Notes under the pieces: generated by a model
The model's input: only the letters and a program-made list of their open reading frames with translations
Database searches by the model: none
What the model was told of the DNA's origin: nothing
Part shown: positions 1 through 6,156 of the stretch, one piece after another
How the letters are laid out: each line of letters opens with the position of its first letter
Numbering within the stretch: the first letter of the stretch is position 1
Made by a program: the position numbers and the translations under genes
Assembly: GCA_030695265.1 (NCBI GenBank)
Contig: JAUYTA010000570.1
Coordinates: 1-6,978 of the forward strand
DNA: 6,978 nt
Origin: Bacteroidota bacterium
GTDB taxonomy: Bacteria; Bacteroidota; Bacteroidia; Bacteroidales; Prolixibacteraceae
Direction of reading: 5' to 3'

Positions 1-6
1 ATGACA

Positions 7-39
7 ATTGAATGACTTTTATTACATTGGGTAAATTTG
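7..39 (+). promoter_or_regulatory. Predicted Bacteroidota-type promoter for the yiaK-like gene
   Basis: TAAATTTG at 32-39 matches the Bacteroidota -7 consensus TAnnTTTG exactly. An ATTG at 7-10 lies 21 bases upstream, close to the usual place of the -33 TTTG element. Transcription would begin a few bases after 39, leaving a leader of roughly 30 bases before the ATG at 79. The motif match is seen directly; promoter activity is inferred. Confidence 0.5.
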
Positions 40-48
40 CGGAAATCC

Positions 49-73
49 ATCATTCATCAATTATCATTCATCA
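49..73 (+). repeat. 11-base direct repeat in the leader of the yiaK-like gene
   Basis: ATCATTCATCA occurs at 49-59 and again at 63-73, a perfect repeat with a period of 14 bases. It fills the space where a ribosome binding site would lie, and no purine-rich Shine-Dalgarno is present before the ATG at 79. It could be simple-sequence drift or a short leader element; nothing shows a function. Confidence 0.5.
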
Positions 74-78
74 CTCCT

Positions 79-1101
79 ATGTCCCGAATACAATTTGACG
101 AAATGAAAGCCACCATCAAACAGGCTTTTCTGAATGCCGGAATGCCAGAAGATAAAGCGGAGGTTTGTGCCCGAATCCATACCGAATCAAGCCGGGACGG
201 CGTTTATTCGCATGGACTGAACCGGGTTGAGCGGTTTGTTGACTATATTGGGAAAGGTTGGGTCGATGTAAATGCGGTACCGACCCTTGAAATAAACCTC
301 GGCGCAATGGAAGTTTACAACGGAAACCTTGGACCTGGAATTACAAACGCCATTTTTGCCATGAACCGTGCTACCGAAATAGCCGGAAAAAACGGGCTAG
401 GTTTGGTTAGCCTGAACAATACAACCCATTGGATGCGCGGCGGGGCTTACGGCTGGCAGGCGACTGAGAAAGGATTTATTGGCATTTGCTGGACGAACAC
501 AGAATCGTGTATGCCCGCCTGGGGCGCAAAATCTACCTGCATCGGGAACAATCCGTTTATCATGGCAGTTCCCCGGAAAGAAGGTCACATCGTTCTCGAC
601 ATGGCCATGTCGCAATATTCCTACGGAAAGCTTCAAGTCACCCGCCTGAAAAGCGAAAAGCTTCCGTTCGCCGGTGGTTTCGATCAGGATGGAAACTTAA
701 CCGATGATCCGGGAGAAATTGAGGAAACACGCCGGATTTTACCAATGGGATACTGGAAAGGTTCAGGATTTGCAATCTTGCTCGATATTATTTCCGCTCT
801 GCTTTCTGGCGGTCTGACCACCGCAGGAATTGACAAATCCGGCAATGGTAGCTGCGGAAGCTGCTGTCAGGTTTTTATTGCCATTAATCCGTTAAAAATT
901 AATACCCAGGAATTTATCGATCAGGCATTAAACGAAACCATTGAACAACTCAAATCGTCAGTTCCGGCAAAAGAAAACGGCGAAATATTTTATCCCGGCG
1001 AACAATCGCTCAAAACCAGACTCGAAAATACGGAAATGGGAATTCCGGTTGACGATGGGGTTTGGGCAAATGTAAAGAAACTGACCAGGCTAAAACATTA
1101 A
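79..1101 (+). CDS. yiaK: 2,3-diketo-L-gulonate reductase family (YiaK/DlgD, Ldh_2-type oxidoreductase)
   Basis: This is an NAD(P)H-dependent cytoplasmic oxidoreductase of the malate/L-lactate dehydrogenase-2 (Ldh_2) family. The closest family I recognise is E. coli YiaK, which reduces 2,3-diketo-L-gulonate to 3-keto-L-gulonate (also catalogued as 3-dehydro-L-gulonate 2-dehydrogenase). The 340-residue product matches YiaK from end to end: YSHG near the N-terminus with the catalytic-type His at residue 45, THWMRGGAYGWQA around 115-128, the nucleotide-site segment IGNNPF, LDMAMS, and RRILPMGYWKGSG. An ATG start at 79 is chosen because it aligns with the start of YiaK; a TTG at 37 would add 14 residues and overlap the predicted promoter. 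A Gly/Cys-rich stretch, GSCGSCCQ, replaces the loop before the FIAI strand of YiaK. It converges with the gene at 1098-1697 and shares its stop bases. The exact substrate in this organism is inferred. Confidence 0.9.
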   Translation: MSRIQFDEMKATIKQAFLNAGMPEDKAEVCARIHTESSRDGVYSHGLNRVERFVDYIGKGWVDVNAVPTLEINLGAMEVYNGNLGPGITNAIFAMNRATEIAGKNGLGLVSLNNTTHWMRGGAYGWQATEKGFIGICWTNTESCMPAWGAKSTCIGNNPFIMAVPRKEGHIVLDMAMSQYSYGKLQVTRLKSEKLPFAGGFDQDGNLTDDPGEIEETRRILPMGYWKGSGFAILLDIISALLSGGLTTAGIDKSGNGSCGSCCQVFIAINPLKINTQEFIDQALNETIEQLKSSVPAKENGEIFYPGEQSLKTRLENTEMGIPVDDGVWANVKKLTRLKH

Positions 1102-1697
1102 AATACCTGAAAAAGTACAAGTGCATAAACCCAAAACCTTACAAACCGGAAAAGAGCCCAGCCCAAATAATTTTTTATATCGTATTTGATTAAACCGCAG
1201 GCAAAACTCACAACCGAATGAGGCACTGGAAGCATTGCGCCAACAAAAACAAAAATACCGCCCCATTTTCGCAGATGAACAAGGTGTGCCGCAATTTTTT
1301 TCTCAATATGCCTCTTGACTATAGGAATTCGGTTAAATTGATTCCCAATAAAATAAGCGAAAATACCACCTGCATACGACAGGGTTGCAATAATAAACAA
1401 GAACAACCAGGGCGTGACTGATTTCGCACTCCATGCAATAAATATTTCAGGAGGAAGCAATCCAAAAAAGGTTTCGGAAATCAAAAAAGTCACAAAAACT
1501 GAAGTTGTTGAAAAAGTTTCAACCACTGTATTCAGCAATGCATTAAAATCAAAGAAAAAATACTCCAACACAACAAATACAGCAACAAACAGTAGAATTA
1601 CCAGTCCTCCTTTGATAGCGGTACTTTTTAAAAAATCATAAAATTTCGTTATCCGGTAATAACGGTTCAACACAACAAATTTCTCATATCTGCTCAT
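1098..1697 (-). CDS. VTT-domain (DedA/SNARE-associated-like) inner-membrane protein
   Basis: A polytopic membrane protein of 199 residues with hydrophobic segments at about 30-49, 68-88, 96-118, 147-169 and 178-197. The segment SETFFGLLPPE (74-84) resembles the acidic re-entrant motif of the DedA/VTT family, and GAMLPVPHSVVSFACG (153-168) resembles the second re-entrant loop. DedA-family proteins are linked to membrane homeostasis, with some acting as undecaprenyl-phosphate or phospholipid flippases; which role applies here cannot be told. The ATG at 1697 is preferred because GTAAGGATT lies just before it and MSRYEKF begins a natural cytoplasmic N-terminus. An in-frame ATG at 1730 would add 11 residues. 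Its stop lies inside the TTAA that also ends the convergent yiaK-like gene, so there is no room for a terminator between them. It has no evident link to sugar-acid catabolism. Confidence 0.8.
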   Translation of the reverse strand: MSRYEKFVVLNRYYRITKFYDFLKSTAIKGGLVILLFVAVFVVLEYFFFDFNALLNTVVETFSTTSVFVTFLISETFFGLLPPEIFIAWSAKSVTPWLFLFIIATLSYAGGIFAYFIGNQFNRIPIVKRHIEKKIAAHLVHLRKWGGIFVFVGAMLPVPHSVVSFACGLIKYDIKNYLGWALFRFVRFWVYALVLFQVF

Positions 1698-1729
1698 AAT
1701 CCTTACTCTTAATATCAATCTATTCTTCA

Positions 1730-1842
1730 TTATTCATACAAATAGGAAAGATCGTCTTCATCTTCGCTATTTTCATTCTGTTATTCAACAGAGGTAAAAG
1801 AACAGGAACCTCCTGCTCAGTAAACTCCAATCTCGCTACCAT
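1730..1842 (-). pseudogene. Possible very small gene with a frameshift, upstream of the VTT protein
   Basis: An ATG at 1842 opens a frame whose first 22 residues look like a normal protein helix (it contains LEFTEQEVPVLLPLLNNR). It then turns into an implausible run and stops at 1720. One frame away, the following bases encode NSEDEDDLSYLYE and end with TAA at 1730-1732, which overlaps an ATG at 1730 as TAATG. Adding one A to the AAAA run at 1770-1773 (read on the minus strand) joins the two parts into a 37-residue acidic protein. I infer either decay, a sequencing error, or no gene at all. I do not recognise the product, and the ORF is too short to be sure. Confidence 0.25.
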
Positions 1843-1904
1843 AATAGTAGCTGGTATCGAAGTATTATCCGGGTAATTTAGTTAAGGTGAATAATTAGTC
1901 AGGA

Positions 1905-2201
1905 TTATTTAGGCGGCTGCCAGAAAGCGTGGTTAAATGAATTATGAAAATGACATTTCTTTTCAATAATTCTTTGTTCTATAATTGAAAAACAAGAGCA
2001 TGGTATATATGTAATTATGGAACTCTGATCTTCAGGCTCGTCAAATTCAAAGGCAAATATTTCACTCGCGGGAGCCTGTTCATTTTCATGATTCTCAATC
2101 ACAAACAATTTCTGCTCGTAACGGAAATTTGAATTTCCCATTGCCTGTGCAAGTGTGAAAAAGAAAACAATAAAAAAACCTATCTTTTTTAATAATTCCA
2201 T
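1905..2201 (-). CDS. Small exported protein of unknown function
   Basis: I do not recognise this 98-residue product. From the ATG at 2201 it starts with MELLKK and a strongly hydrophobic stretch rich in Phe (about residues 8-17), then LAQA, which looks like a signal peptide cleaved near residue 20. The mature part of about 78 residues is acidic in the middle (FEFDEPEDQ, 51-59) and has three cysteines (PCSC at 67-70 and C83) and a His/aromatic-rich C-terminus ending in FWQPPK. A TTG at 2261 would extend it by 20 residues, but that spoils the signal peptide and runs into an inverted repeat, so the ATG is preferred. It lies alone between the TRAP operon terminator and the region upstream of the VTT gene. 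Codon choice and the clean signal peptide suggest a real gene, but it could be spurious. Confidence 0.55.
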   Translation of the reverse strand: MELLKKIGFFIVFFFTLAQAMGNSNFRYEQKLFVIENHENEQAPASEIFAFEFDEPEDQSSIITYIPCSCFSIIEQRIIEKKCHFHNSFNHAFWQPPK

Positions 2202-2251
2202 ACAACTGCAATAGTAATTAAAAATTGAGAACATCATCATGTTTCGATTGA

Positions 2252-2287
2252 GCAATAACAACTATTCTACAGAAAAGTTGTTATTGC
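2252..2287. repeat. Perfect 12-base inverted repeat upstream of the small exported protein gene
   Basis: GCAATAACAACT at 2252-2263 is the exact reverse complement of AGTTGTTATTGC at 2276-2287, with a 12-base spacer. Neither strand has a T-run after it, so it is not a standard intrinsic terminator. It sits 50 bases ahead of the start at 2201, where an operator or an RNA leader hairpin could lie. The repeat is seen directly; any function is inferred. Confidence 0.6.
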
Positions 2288-2300
2288 GCTCTTCAATATT

Positions 2301-2347
2301 AAAATCAAAAAGCCGGACATTTTCAATAACTGAAAAATGTCCGGCTT
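2301..2347 (-). terminator. Intrinsic terminator of the kdgK-eda-TRAP operon
   Basis: AAGCCGGACATTTT (2310-2323) pairs perfectly with AAAATGTCCGGCTT (2334-2347), a 14-base-pair stem with a 10-base loop. On the minus strand the stem is followed by TTTTGATTTT (2301-2310), a U-rich tail. It begins 23 bases past the stop of dctM, as expected for the end of that operon. Confidence 0.9.
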
Positions 2348-2370
2348 AGTATTTATTTTAACAAACTTTA

Positions 2371-3834
2371 TCAGAAGCCAAATTTATGTGGCAACCAAAG
2401 GGCGATTTGTGGCAAATAGGTAACCAGTAACAGGACAACAATCATGGCAATAAACATTGGGATCAGTGGTTTTATCACCTTGTCGATGCTCAGGTCTGCA
2501 ACACTGCAACCGATAAACAACACCGATCCTACGGGAGGGGTACACAATCCCACGCTCAGGTTGAGGGTCATAATGATCCCAAAATGAACTGGATCAACAC
2601 CCATGGCACTTACAATGGGAAGGAAGATCGGGGTAAAGATCAGTACGGCAGGAGTCATATCCATAAAAACACCGACAAATAAAAGGATGATATTAATAAT
2701 TAGCAGGATCACAATAGGATCACTTGAAAGGGCCATCAATCCGGCAGTCACGTTTTGTGGAATATTTTCGTAGGCCATTACCCATGAAAGCCCAATACTA
2801 GTGGCAACCAACAGTAAAACAAGTCCGGTGGTTTTTACAGACCGAAGCAGGATTTCAGGAAGGTGTTTCACTGAAATGACCCCGTAGATCAGGGCAAGGA
2901 TCAGGGAATATAAAACAGCAATGGCCGAAGCCTCTGTGGCAGTAAAGAATCCACCGACAATGCCTCCGATTACGATAATCAGCAGCAGCAGGCTTGGGAT
3001 GGCATCGAAAAAAGTTTTGACACCCAACTTGGCTTGCTGCTTGTTATTTTTGGTTTTAATGGCTCCCCAAACCAGAAATGAACCGACAACAGCAATAAGA
3101 AGTATCCAATTGACAGCAGAATTAAAAGTTGCCTGTGCATAAAAAAAGGCTTTGAAAGCTGCATACAACCCAACCACAACGGCAGCTACCACAGCAAGAG
3201 CCTTCCACATGGCAGCCTGTCCGCTTTTCTTGAGTATCAACATACCCATTGCCGTAACCATGATTCCCAACCCTGTCAGGATGCCAGGTATATATCCGGC
3301 CAGGAAAAGGGCTGTAATGGAAACCCCGCCGCTGGCCAATGAATAGACGATTAAAATATTACTGGGCGGAATCGACAATCCGGTGGTTGCAGAACTGATG
3401 TTCACAGCTGCACTGAAATTTTCAGGATAACCTTCCCGTTTCATTTCAGGACCCATGATGCTTCCAATGGCAGAGGCAGAGGCAGCTGCCGAACCGGAAA
3501 TTGCGCCAAACAGCATATTTGCAATTACATTCACCATTGCCAAACCACCGGGGATGGGACCAACCATCACCCTTGCCAGATTGATTAATCGAATGGCGAT
3601 GCCCCCGCTGTTCATGATGTTCCCCGCCAAAACAAAGAAGGGAATGGCCAGCAACGCAAAACTATCGAGGCTGGTAGCCATACGCTGTGAAAAGGTCGTC
3701 AGTGCAGGAATCAGGTCAATACTGATGAGCATTGTGATAATTCCCGAAATGCCAATACTGAAAGCTACAGGAACACCTACTACCAACAATACAATAAAAC
3801 TTACTACAAGTACAATAATCTCCAGATATTCCAT
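2371..3834 (-). CDS. dctM: TRAP transporter large permease (DctM/YiaN family), with a central insertion
   Basis: This is the large membrane subunit of a tripartite ATP-independent periplasmic (TRAP) transporter, which drives uptake of acidic substrates with a sodium or proton gradient. Family motifs are present in order: AIPFFVLAGNIM (63-74), GAISGSAAASASAIGSIMGPEM (110-131), SIPPSN (154-159), FTATEASAIAVLY (297-309), FMDMTPAVLIFTPIFLPI (390-407) and GLCTPPVG (429-436). At 487 residues it is longer than the usual 425 or so. The excess lies at about residues 204-268, between the first and second halves, and holds two extra hydrophobic segments (about 211-232 and 241-258) plus a lysine/glutamine-rich loop. 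The ATG at 3834 is 4 bases after the dctQ stop, and the gene ends just before the operon terminator. Substrate cannot be read from this subunit; the neighbours suggest a sugar acid. Confidence 0.93.
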   Translation of the reverse strand: MEYLEIIVLVVSFIVLLVVGVPVAFSIGISGIITMLISIDLIPALTTFSQRMATSLDSFALLAIPFFVLAGNIMNSGGIAIRLINLARVMVGPIPGGLAMVNVIANMLFGAISGSAAASASAIGSIMGPEMKREGYPENFSAAVNISSATTGLSIPPSNILIVYSLASGGVSITALFLAGYIPGILTGLGIMVTAMGMLILKKSGQAAMWKALAVVAAVVVGLYAAFKAFFYAQATFNSAVNWILLIAVVGSFLVWGAIKTKNNKQQAKLGVKTFFDAIPSLLLLIIVIGGIVGGFFTATEASAIAVLYSLILALIYGVISVKHLPEILLRSVKTTGLVLLLVATSIGLSWVMAYENIPQNVTAGLMALSSDPIVILLIINIILLFVGVFMDMTPAVLIFTPIFLPIVSAMGVDPVHFGIIMTLNLSVGLCTPPVGSVLFIGCSVADLSIDKVIKPLIPMFIAMIVVLLLVTYLPQIALWLPHKFGF

Positions 3835-3838
3835 TGCT

Positions 3839-4318
3839 CTATTTTTTTCGGTTTTCTTTAATCAGGTTAATCATAAAGTCAATATCAAAATAGGTAATTA
3901 AACTACCACTTATGGGCAGGACCAGGTAAACAACACCAAGGGGTAAGCCCATGGCTGCCGATTTTACAGAGAGATAAAACCGCGTATAGGCTAACCAGGT
4001 TCCACCAATTACAAGGACAGAAACCGCAAAACTGATAATCAAAACACTGATGATGATATCCAGTTTAAAACGTCGCTCAGGAGAGCTTTTCTGATACAGC
4101 AGATCGATGGCCAGGTGCTCGCGTCGTCCAGCCACATAGGCAGCGCCCAGAAGACCTACCCAAATCAGCAGATAAGCGGCCAGTTCATCAGTGAAATTAC
4201 TGGGCGAATTCATTATGTATCGGCTGGCGACTTGCCAAAGCACATCAATTACCAGAATACTCATCAGGAAGATAAGCGCCCACTCCAGCCCTTTTTCAAT
4301 TTTTTTTCGTATTGTCAT
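3839..4318 (-). CDS. dctQ: TRAP transporter small permease (DctQ/YiaM family)
   Basis: The small membrane subunit of the TRAP transporter, which partners with the large permease at 2371-3834. The 159-residue length and four hydrophobic segments (about 12-32, 45-64, 87-108 and 127-146) fit the family. Recognisable family features are VLWQVASRYI (26-35), the TDELAAYLLIWVGLLGAAY stretch (43-61), the REHLAID motif (66-72), and the AAMGLPLGVVYLVLPI segment before the last helix. It starts 3 bases after the end of the binding-protein gene and ends 4 bases before dctM, so the three are surely co-transcribed and probably translationally coupled. It appears intact. Confidence 0.9.
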   Translation of the reverse strand: MTIRKKIEKGLEWALIFLMSILVIDVLWQVASRYIMNSPSNFTDELAAYLLIWVGLLGAAYVAGRREHLAIDLLYQKSSPERRFKLDIIISVLIISFAVSVLVIGGTWLAYTRFYLSVKSAAMGLPLGVVYLVLPISGSLITYFDIDFMINLIKENRKK

Positions 4319-4321
4319 GGT

Positions 4322-5311
4322 TTAGTTTTTTTTGTCAGCTGCCTGTATTCGTTTAATGTAGGAATATATTTCAGGATGGCTGCTGTAACTTTCAATCAGA
4401 GGTTGTACTTTATCAATAAATGGTTGTTTGTCGGGATAATTAATTTGAACACCAGCTTTTATAACTTCGCTCAACGACAACTCCTCCGACTCTGCCCAAA
4501 GTTTACGTTGCAAAACCGCTGACTCATCTGCTGCCTGTTGCAGCCATTTCTGCTCCTGAGGAGTTAACTTATCCCAGATTTGCTGACTTATAATCAACAC
4601 GTCAGGAACAGTAGTATGTTCATCCATGGAATAATATTTACAAACCTCGTAGTGACGTGAAGTGTAGAGACTTGGCGGATTATTCTCGGCGCCATCAACC
4701 ACGCCACTTTGCAAGGCAGTGTATAGTTCGCCATACGAAATCGGGGTAGCCGATCCGCCCAAAGCCTTGATCATCTCCATGGCTGTAATACTTTGCATCA
4801 CCCGAATTTTCATTCCGGCCAAATCATCGGGATGGTTGATGGGTTTGGTCATGGTATAAAAACTTCGGGAACCGGCATCATAATAACACAGTCCGCGAAT
4901 CCACTTGTCCTTTGTACTCACCAACATGTCGTCACCAATTTCTCCGTCCAACACTGTAAATAAATGTTCTTTATTCCTGAAAATATAGGGAAGACCAAAG
5001 ACTTTATATGCCACGGCAAAACTTTCCATGGCTGCCGCCGAAACCTTGGTTATAGCAAGACTGCCGATCTGTAAAAGCTCAACACATTGCTGTTCAGAAC
5101 CTAACTGTCCGGCAGGATACACATCAATTTTTAGTTTGCCCTCGGAAAGTTCAGCCGTCCGTTCGGCCATAAAAACCATGGCATGGTGAACGGGATGGTC
5201 GGTGGGCAATCCATGTGCAAGTTTAAGTTATTTACCTTTTTTTATTCCGCAGCCAGCCAGACCTGCGAAAACAGCCAATATCAGAATTCCTTTAATTTTT
5301 GAAAATATCAT
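4322..5311 (-). pseudogene. dctP: TRAP transporter substrate-binding lipoprotein (DctP/YiaO family) interrupted by an in-frame stop
   Basis: The periplasmic binding protein that captures the substrate and delivers it to DctQM. Read from the ATG at 5311, 12 bases after eda, the frame gives a lipoprotein signal peptide with lipobox LAGC (Cys at codon 21), then GIKKGK, then a TAA stop (codon 28, 5228-5230). It continues in the same frame with LKLAHGLPTDHPVH, the normal start of a mature DctP domain. The remaining 301 codons are open and complete: YPAGQLGSEQQ, DAGSRSFYT, the carboxylate-binding-type Arg in MKIRV (codon 170), ELYTALQSGVVDGAENNPPS, and a normal end. Total conceptual length of about 328 residues is typical. 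Without readthrough, only a version starting at a weak TTG (5209) or the ATG at 5179 could be made, and it would lack a signal peptide. A single-base change of a codon such as TAT or TAC explains it. The rest shows no decay, so the mutation is recent, a sequencing error, or suppressed. Confidence 0.85.
5228..5311 (-). other. Severed lipoprotein signal-peptide segment of dctP
   Basis: This is the 27-codon open stretch before the internal TAA. It begins MIFSKIKGIL, has a hydrophobic core of LILAVFAGLAG type and the lipobox Cys at codon 21. The residues after the Cys (GIKKGK) lack the acidic surface-export signal seen in some Bacteroidota lipoproteins, so a periplasmic anchor is expected. An A-run of seven (5237-5243 on this strand) lies just before the stop, but an indel there would break, not restore, the downstream frame. 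Confidence 0.8.
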
Positions 5312-5323
5312 ATAGGTTCAGTT

Positions 5324-5995
5324 TTAATTTCTGATTTTACTGACAATGGCCAGCGCTTCACTGCATTTTGTCGAAATATAAGCATAATCGCCCCTTTTCA
5401 ACACATCGGCAGGAAAAAGCTGCGACCCAATTCCAACGCAATGAACACCGGCTTTAATCCAGGTGGAGAGGTTCTCTTCATCGGGAGAAACTCCACCGGT
5501 AGGCATGATACTGCTCCAGGGCATTGGTCCCAGCACTGCTTTTACAAACTCGGAGCCTCCCACCTGCTGTCCGGGGAAGATCTTCACCACTTCGGCTCCA
5601 AGTTCGTGCGCGCGGCCAATTTCTGTAACCGATCCGCAACCCGGACTCCACGAAACCTTGCGCTTGTTGCAAACACTGGCCATTCCTTCGTCGATAAGCG
5701 GCGAAACAATGAAATTGGCGCCAAGGGCGATATACATCGAAGTTGTTCCGGCATCAACAACCGACCCGACCCCCATGATCATTTCGGGGCACTCTTTGGC
5801 CACCCATTTATTTACTTCAGCAAAAACAAGCGACGCGAAATCGCCACGGTTGGTAAATTCAAATACGCGAATTCCGCCATCATAGCAAGCTTTTACTACC
5901 TTTTTGCATAATTCGGCGTCACCATTGTAAAACACCGGAACAATTCCGGTTTCTTTCATTTTTAATGCTACTTCTATTCTTGTAAATCTGGCCAT
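5324..5995 (-). CDS. eda: 2-dehydro-3-deoxy-6-phosphogluconate (KDPG) aldolase, class I
   Basis: Cytoplasmic aldolase that cleaves KDPG to pyruvate and glyceraldehyde 3-phosphate; family members may also act on 4-hydroxy-2-oxoglutarate. The 223-residue protein has the family landmarks: IVPVFYNGD near the N-terminus, RVFEFTNR with the catalytic-type Glu46 and Arg50, GVGSV (75-79), SPGCGSV (118-123), the Schiff-base Lys138 in EVVKIFPG, the phosphate-binding PTGGVSP (165-171), and GIGSQLFP near the end. Length is close to the roughly 213 residues of E. coli Eda. The ATG at 5995 has no Shine-Dalgarno before it, only an AT-rich leader, as usual in Bacteroidota. It follows kdgK by 161 bases and precedes dctP by 12, so it is the middle step between kinase and transporter genes. 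The protein appears complete and functional. Confidence 0.93.
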   Translation of the reverse strand: MARFTRIEVALKMKETGIVPVFYNGDAELCKKVVKACYDGGIRVFEFTNRGDFASLVFAEVNKWVAKECPEMIMGVGSVVDAGTTSMYIALGANFIVSPLIDEGMASVCNKRKVSWSPGCGSVTEIGRAHELGAEVVKIFPGQQVGGSEFVKAVLGPMPWSSIMPTGGVSPDEENLSTWIKAGVHCVGIGSQLFPADVLKRGDYAYISTKCSEALAIVSKIRN

Positions 5996-6011
5996 AACTT
6001 AAATTTCAGGA

Positions 6012-6150
6012 GCCTCTCCCCAGCCCTCTCCAAAGGAGAGGGAGTCAGGACAGTGCATTTATGTTAATTATATTTTTTCAATATCTACTTTTGCTTTTTG
6101 CTCTCTTACTCTCCCCTTTCGGGGGAGTTGGAGGGGGCTTTTGGGGAGGC
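6012..6150. repeat. C/T-rich inverted repeat pair in the kdgK-eda gap
   Basis: Two related C-rich units face each other. The left unit, 6012-6045, contains the perfect hairpin CCCTCTCC-AAA-GGAGAGGG (6024-6042). The right unit, about 6108-6150, contains CTCCCC-TTTCG-GGGGAG (6111-6127). The outer ends, GCCTCTCCCCA and TTGGGGAGGC, are near-complementary with one unpaired T, so the whole can fold as a nested cruciform around a T-rich middle of about 60 bases. Neither hairpin has a U-tail on the operon strand. Similar C-rich intergenic units are familiar from Bacteroidota genomes. It could be a small dispersed repeat, or it could tune the kdgK:eda ratio. Confidence 0.6.
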
Positions 6151-6156
6151 TTCTTT

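Noticed and set aside
37..78. TTG at 37 as the start of the yiaK-like gene
   Set aside because: It lies within the predicted TAAATTTG promoter element, and the ATG at 79 aligns with the E. coli YiaK N-terminus.
3455..3901. Plus-strand ORF of 148 residues opposite dctM
   Set aside because: It is an antisense reading of hydrophobic membrane-protein codons; dctM motifs on the minus strand are unmistakable.
4322..5209. TTG at 5209 as the true start of the TRAP binding protein
   Set aside because: It cuts off the conserved KLAHG strand and any signal peptide; both are encoded just upstream in the same frame, separated only by the TAA.
5228..5230. Stop codon recoding by selenocysteine or pyrrolysine
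   Set aside because: The codon is TAA, not TGA or TAG, so neither known recoding system would apply.
5441..5911. Plus-strand ORFs of 140-156 residues opposite eda
   Set aside because: They are antisense shadows of a clear aldolase gene, with Pro/Ser/His-rich composition and no family features.
6024..6042. Hairpin in the kdgK-eda gap as an intrinsic terminator
   Set aside because: On the operon strand it is followed by mixed sequence, not a T-run, and termination there would cut eda and the transporter from the kdgK transcript.
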